14,820 nt of DNA. Origin: Alphaproteobacteria bacterium (lineage in GTDB: Bacteria; Pseudomonadota; Alphaproteobacteria; ATCC43930; CGMCC-115725). The number at the start of each line of letters is the position of its first letter. Position 1 is the stretch's first letter. This document shows, piece by piece, positions 13,986-14,820 of the stretch. Under the pieces are notes generated by a model that was not told the origin of the DNA, ran no database searches, and saw only the letters and a program-made list of their open reading frames with translations. The stretch lies in assembly GCA_005884825.1 (NCBI GenBank), contig VAZT01000404.1, positions 1 to 14,820 on the forward strand. The letters are read 5' to 3'. Made by a program: the position numbers and the translations under genes.

Positions 13986-14820
13986 ATGGATGACGCGTCC
14001 GCAAGACCGGTCGAGGCTGGCAACGAGATCGACCGGCCGGCGCCGAGCCAGCCCTCGGCGCGGATCTGGGGCAGCGATGCAATCGCGGCGATGCTGCGTG
14101 AGCTGGACATTCCCTATGTCGCGCTCAATCCCGGCTCGAGCTATCGCGGATTGCACGACAGCATCGTCAATTATCTCGGCAATACGCGGCCGCGCATGCT
14201 GCTGTGCCTGCACGAGGAGAGCGCGGTCGCATTGGCGCATGGCTACGCCAAGGTGACCGGCCGCCCACTCGCGGTGATCGCGCACGCCAATGTCGGGTTG
14301 ATGCATGCGACGATGGCGATCTTCAATGCCTGGTGCGATCGCGTGCCGATGATCGTCCTCGGCGCGACCGGGGCGGTCGATGCGGTGCGGCGCCGGCCAT
14401 GGATCGAGTGGATCCACACGGCGCGGGACCAGGGCGCGCTGATCCGCAACTACACCAAATGGGATGATCAGCCGTCCTCGATCGGAGCGGCGCAAGAGGC
14501 AATGTTGCGAGCCAATTTGATTGCGCAGACCGCGCCGCACGGGCCTGTTTACATCAACCTGAATCTGGAACTGCAGGAGGACGAGATCGCGGCCGCGCCG
14601 CCGCATCCGGAGACCGCGCGCTTCGCGCCGCCTGCGCCCGTAGAACCGGCCGGTCCGGCACTGCGCCAGGCCGCCGAGCTCCTCGCCCGCGCCGAGCGTG
14701 CAGTCATCCTGATCGGACGCACCTCGCGTGATTCCAAGGCTTGGCAACGGCGCATCGAGCTCGCCGAGGCGATCGGCGCGCGGGTGATGACCGACCGTAA
14801 GGCCGGCGCCGCTTTTCCGA
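13986..14820 (+). CDS. thiamine-diphosphate-dependent enzyme (acetolactate synthase-like family), 3' truncated by window
   Basis: The first 278 codons are present, and the frame is open at the window edge. The N-terminal pyrimidine-binding domain is recognisable from VALNPGSSYRGLHD, then LHEESAVALAHGYAKVTGRP, where Glu77 is the likely cofactor-activating glutamate. The middle FAD-fold-like domain begins near residue 225. Residues 1-25 are a polar extension before the domain. The family covers acetolactate synthase, benzoylformate decarboxylase, oxalyl-CoA decarboxylase and others. The C-terminal domain that would help decide is missing, so no reaction is assigned. AGGAGGG lies 5 bases before the ATG, which is 35 bases after the NTF2-like gene. 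An SDR and a decarboxylase/ligase together suggest catabolism of a small keto acid. Confidence 0.88.
   Translation, partial: MDDASARPVEAGNEIDRPAPSQPSARIWGSDAIAAMLRELDIPYVALNPGSSYRGLHDSIVNYLGNTRPRMLLCLHEESAVALAHGYAKVTGRPLAVIAHANVGLMHATMAIFNAWCDRVPMIVLGATGAVDAVRRRPWIEWIHTARDQGALIRNYTKWDDQPSSIGAAQEAMLRANLIAQTAPHGPVYINLNLELQEDEIAAAPPHPETARFAPPAPVEPAGPALRQAAELLARAERAVILIGRTSRDSKAWQRRIELAEAIGARVMTDRKAGAAFP

Overview
The window looks like chromosomal DNA of a GC-rich alphaproteobacterium, probably of the Hyphomicrobiales/Bradyrhizobium-like kind. The pointers are a Ros/MucR-type zinc-finger regulator (a family essentially confined to Alphaproteobacteria), overlapping high-GC reading frames, and a PQQ-dehydrogenase locus of a type common in that group. 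This placement is inferred from gene content only; no 16S or tRNA gene is present.

About 12 kb (67-11939) is a periplasmic quinoprotein module built around a XoxF-type, lanthanide-dependent methanol/alcohol dehydrogenase. Block A (67-4954, + strand) holds a class I cytochrome c, a REP-like inverted-repeat island, and a tightly coupled run: type I periplasmic binding protein, YVTN beta-propeller, ABC ATPase, ABC-2 permease and a secreted coiled-coil protein of unknown function. Block B (9695-4958, - strand) reads small Cys-rich protein, xoxF, xoxG (cytochrome c), xoxJ (binding protein), a CXXCW rhodanese-like protein and a secreted pentapeptide-repeat protein. A hairpin followed by a T-run lies between xoxF and xoxG. 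Blocks A and B converge with only 3 bases between stop codons. Block C has a divergent + strand secreted protein with four Cys (9695-10093), which converges, with 2 bases between stops, on a - strand pair: a zinc metallohydrolase (beta-lactamase fold) followed by a fused SoxYZ-like carrier.

The last part (12057-14820) is a different neighbourhood: mucR on the - strand, with a C-terminal AT-hook-like tail and a plausible promoter, and divergently an SDR oxidoreductase, a secreted NTF2/SnoaL-like protein and the first 278 codons of a thiamine-diphosphate enzyme cut by the window edge.

Working model: XoxF oxidises methanol or another primary alcohol in the periplasm and passes electrons to XoxG (and possibly the 67-441 cytochrome). 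XoxJ helps activate the dehydrogenase. The SoxYZ-like carrier, the metallohydrolase and the CXXCW protein look like a thiol-based handling system for an unknown intermediate. The ABC-2 transporter with its binding protein and beta-propeller probably exports or senses something tied to quinoprotein use. The individual families are known by name, but the jobs of most accessory members are not. No PQQ biosynthesis, lanthanide uptake or formaldehyde oxidation gene lies in the window.
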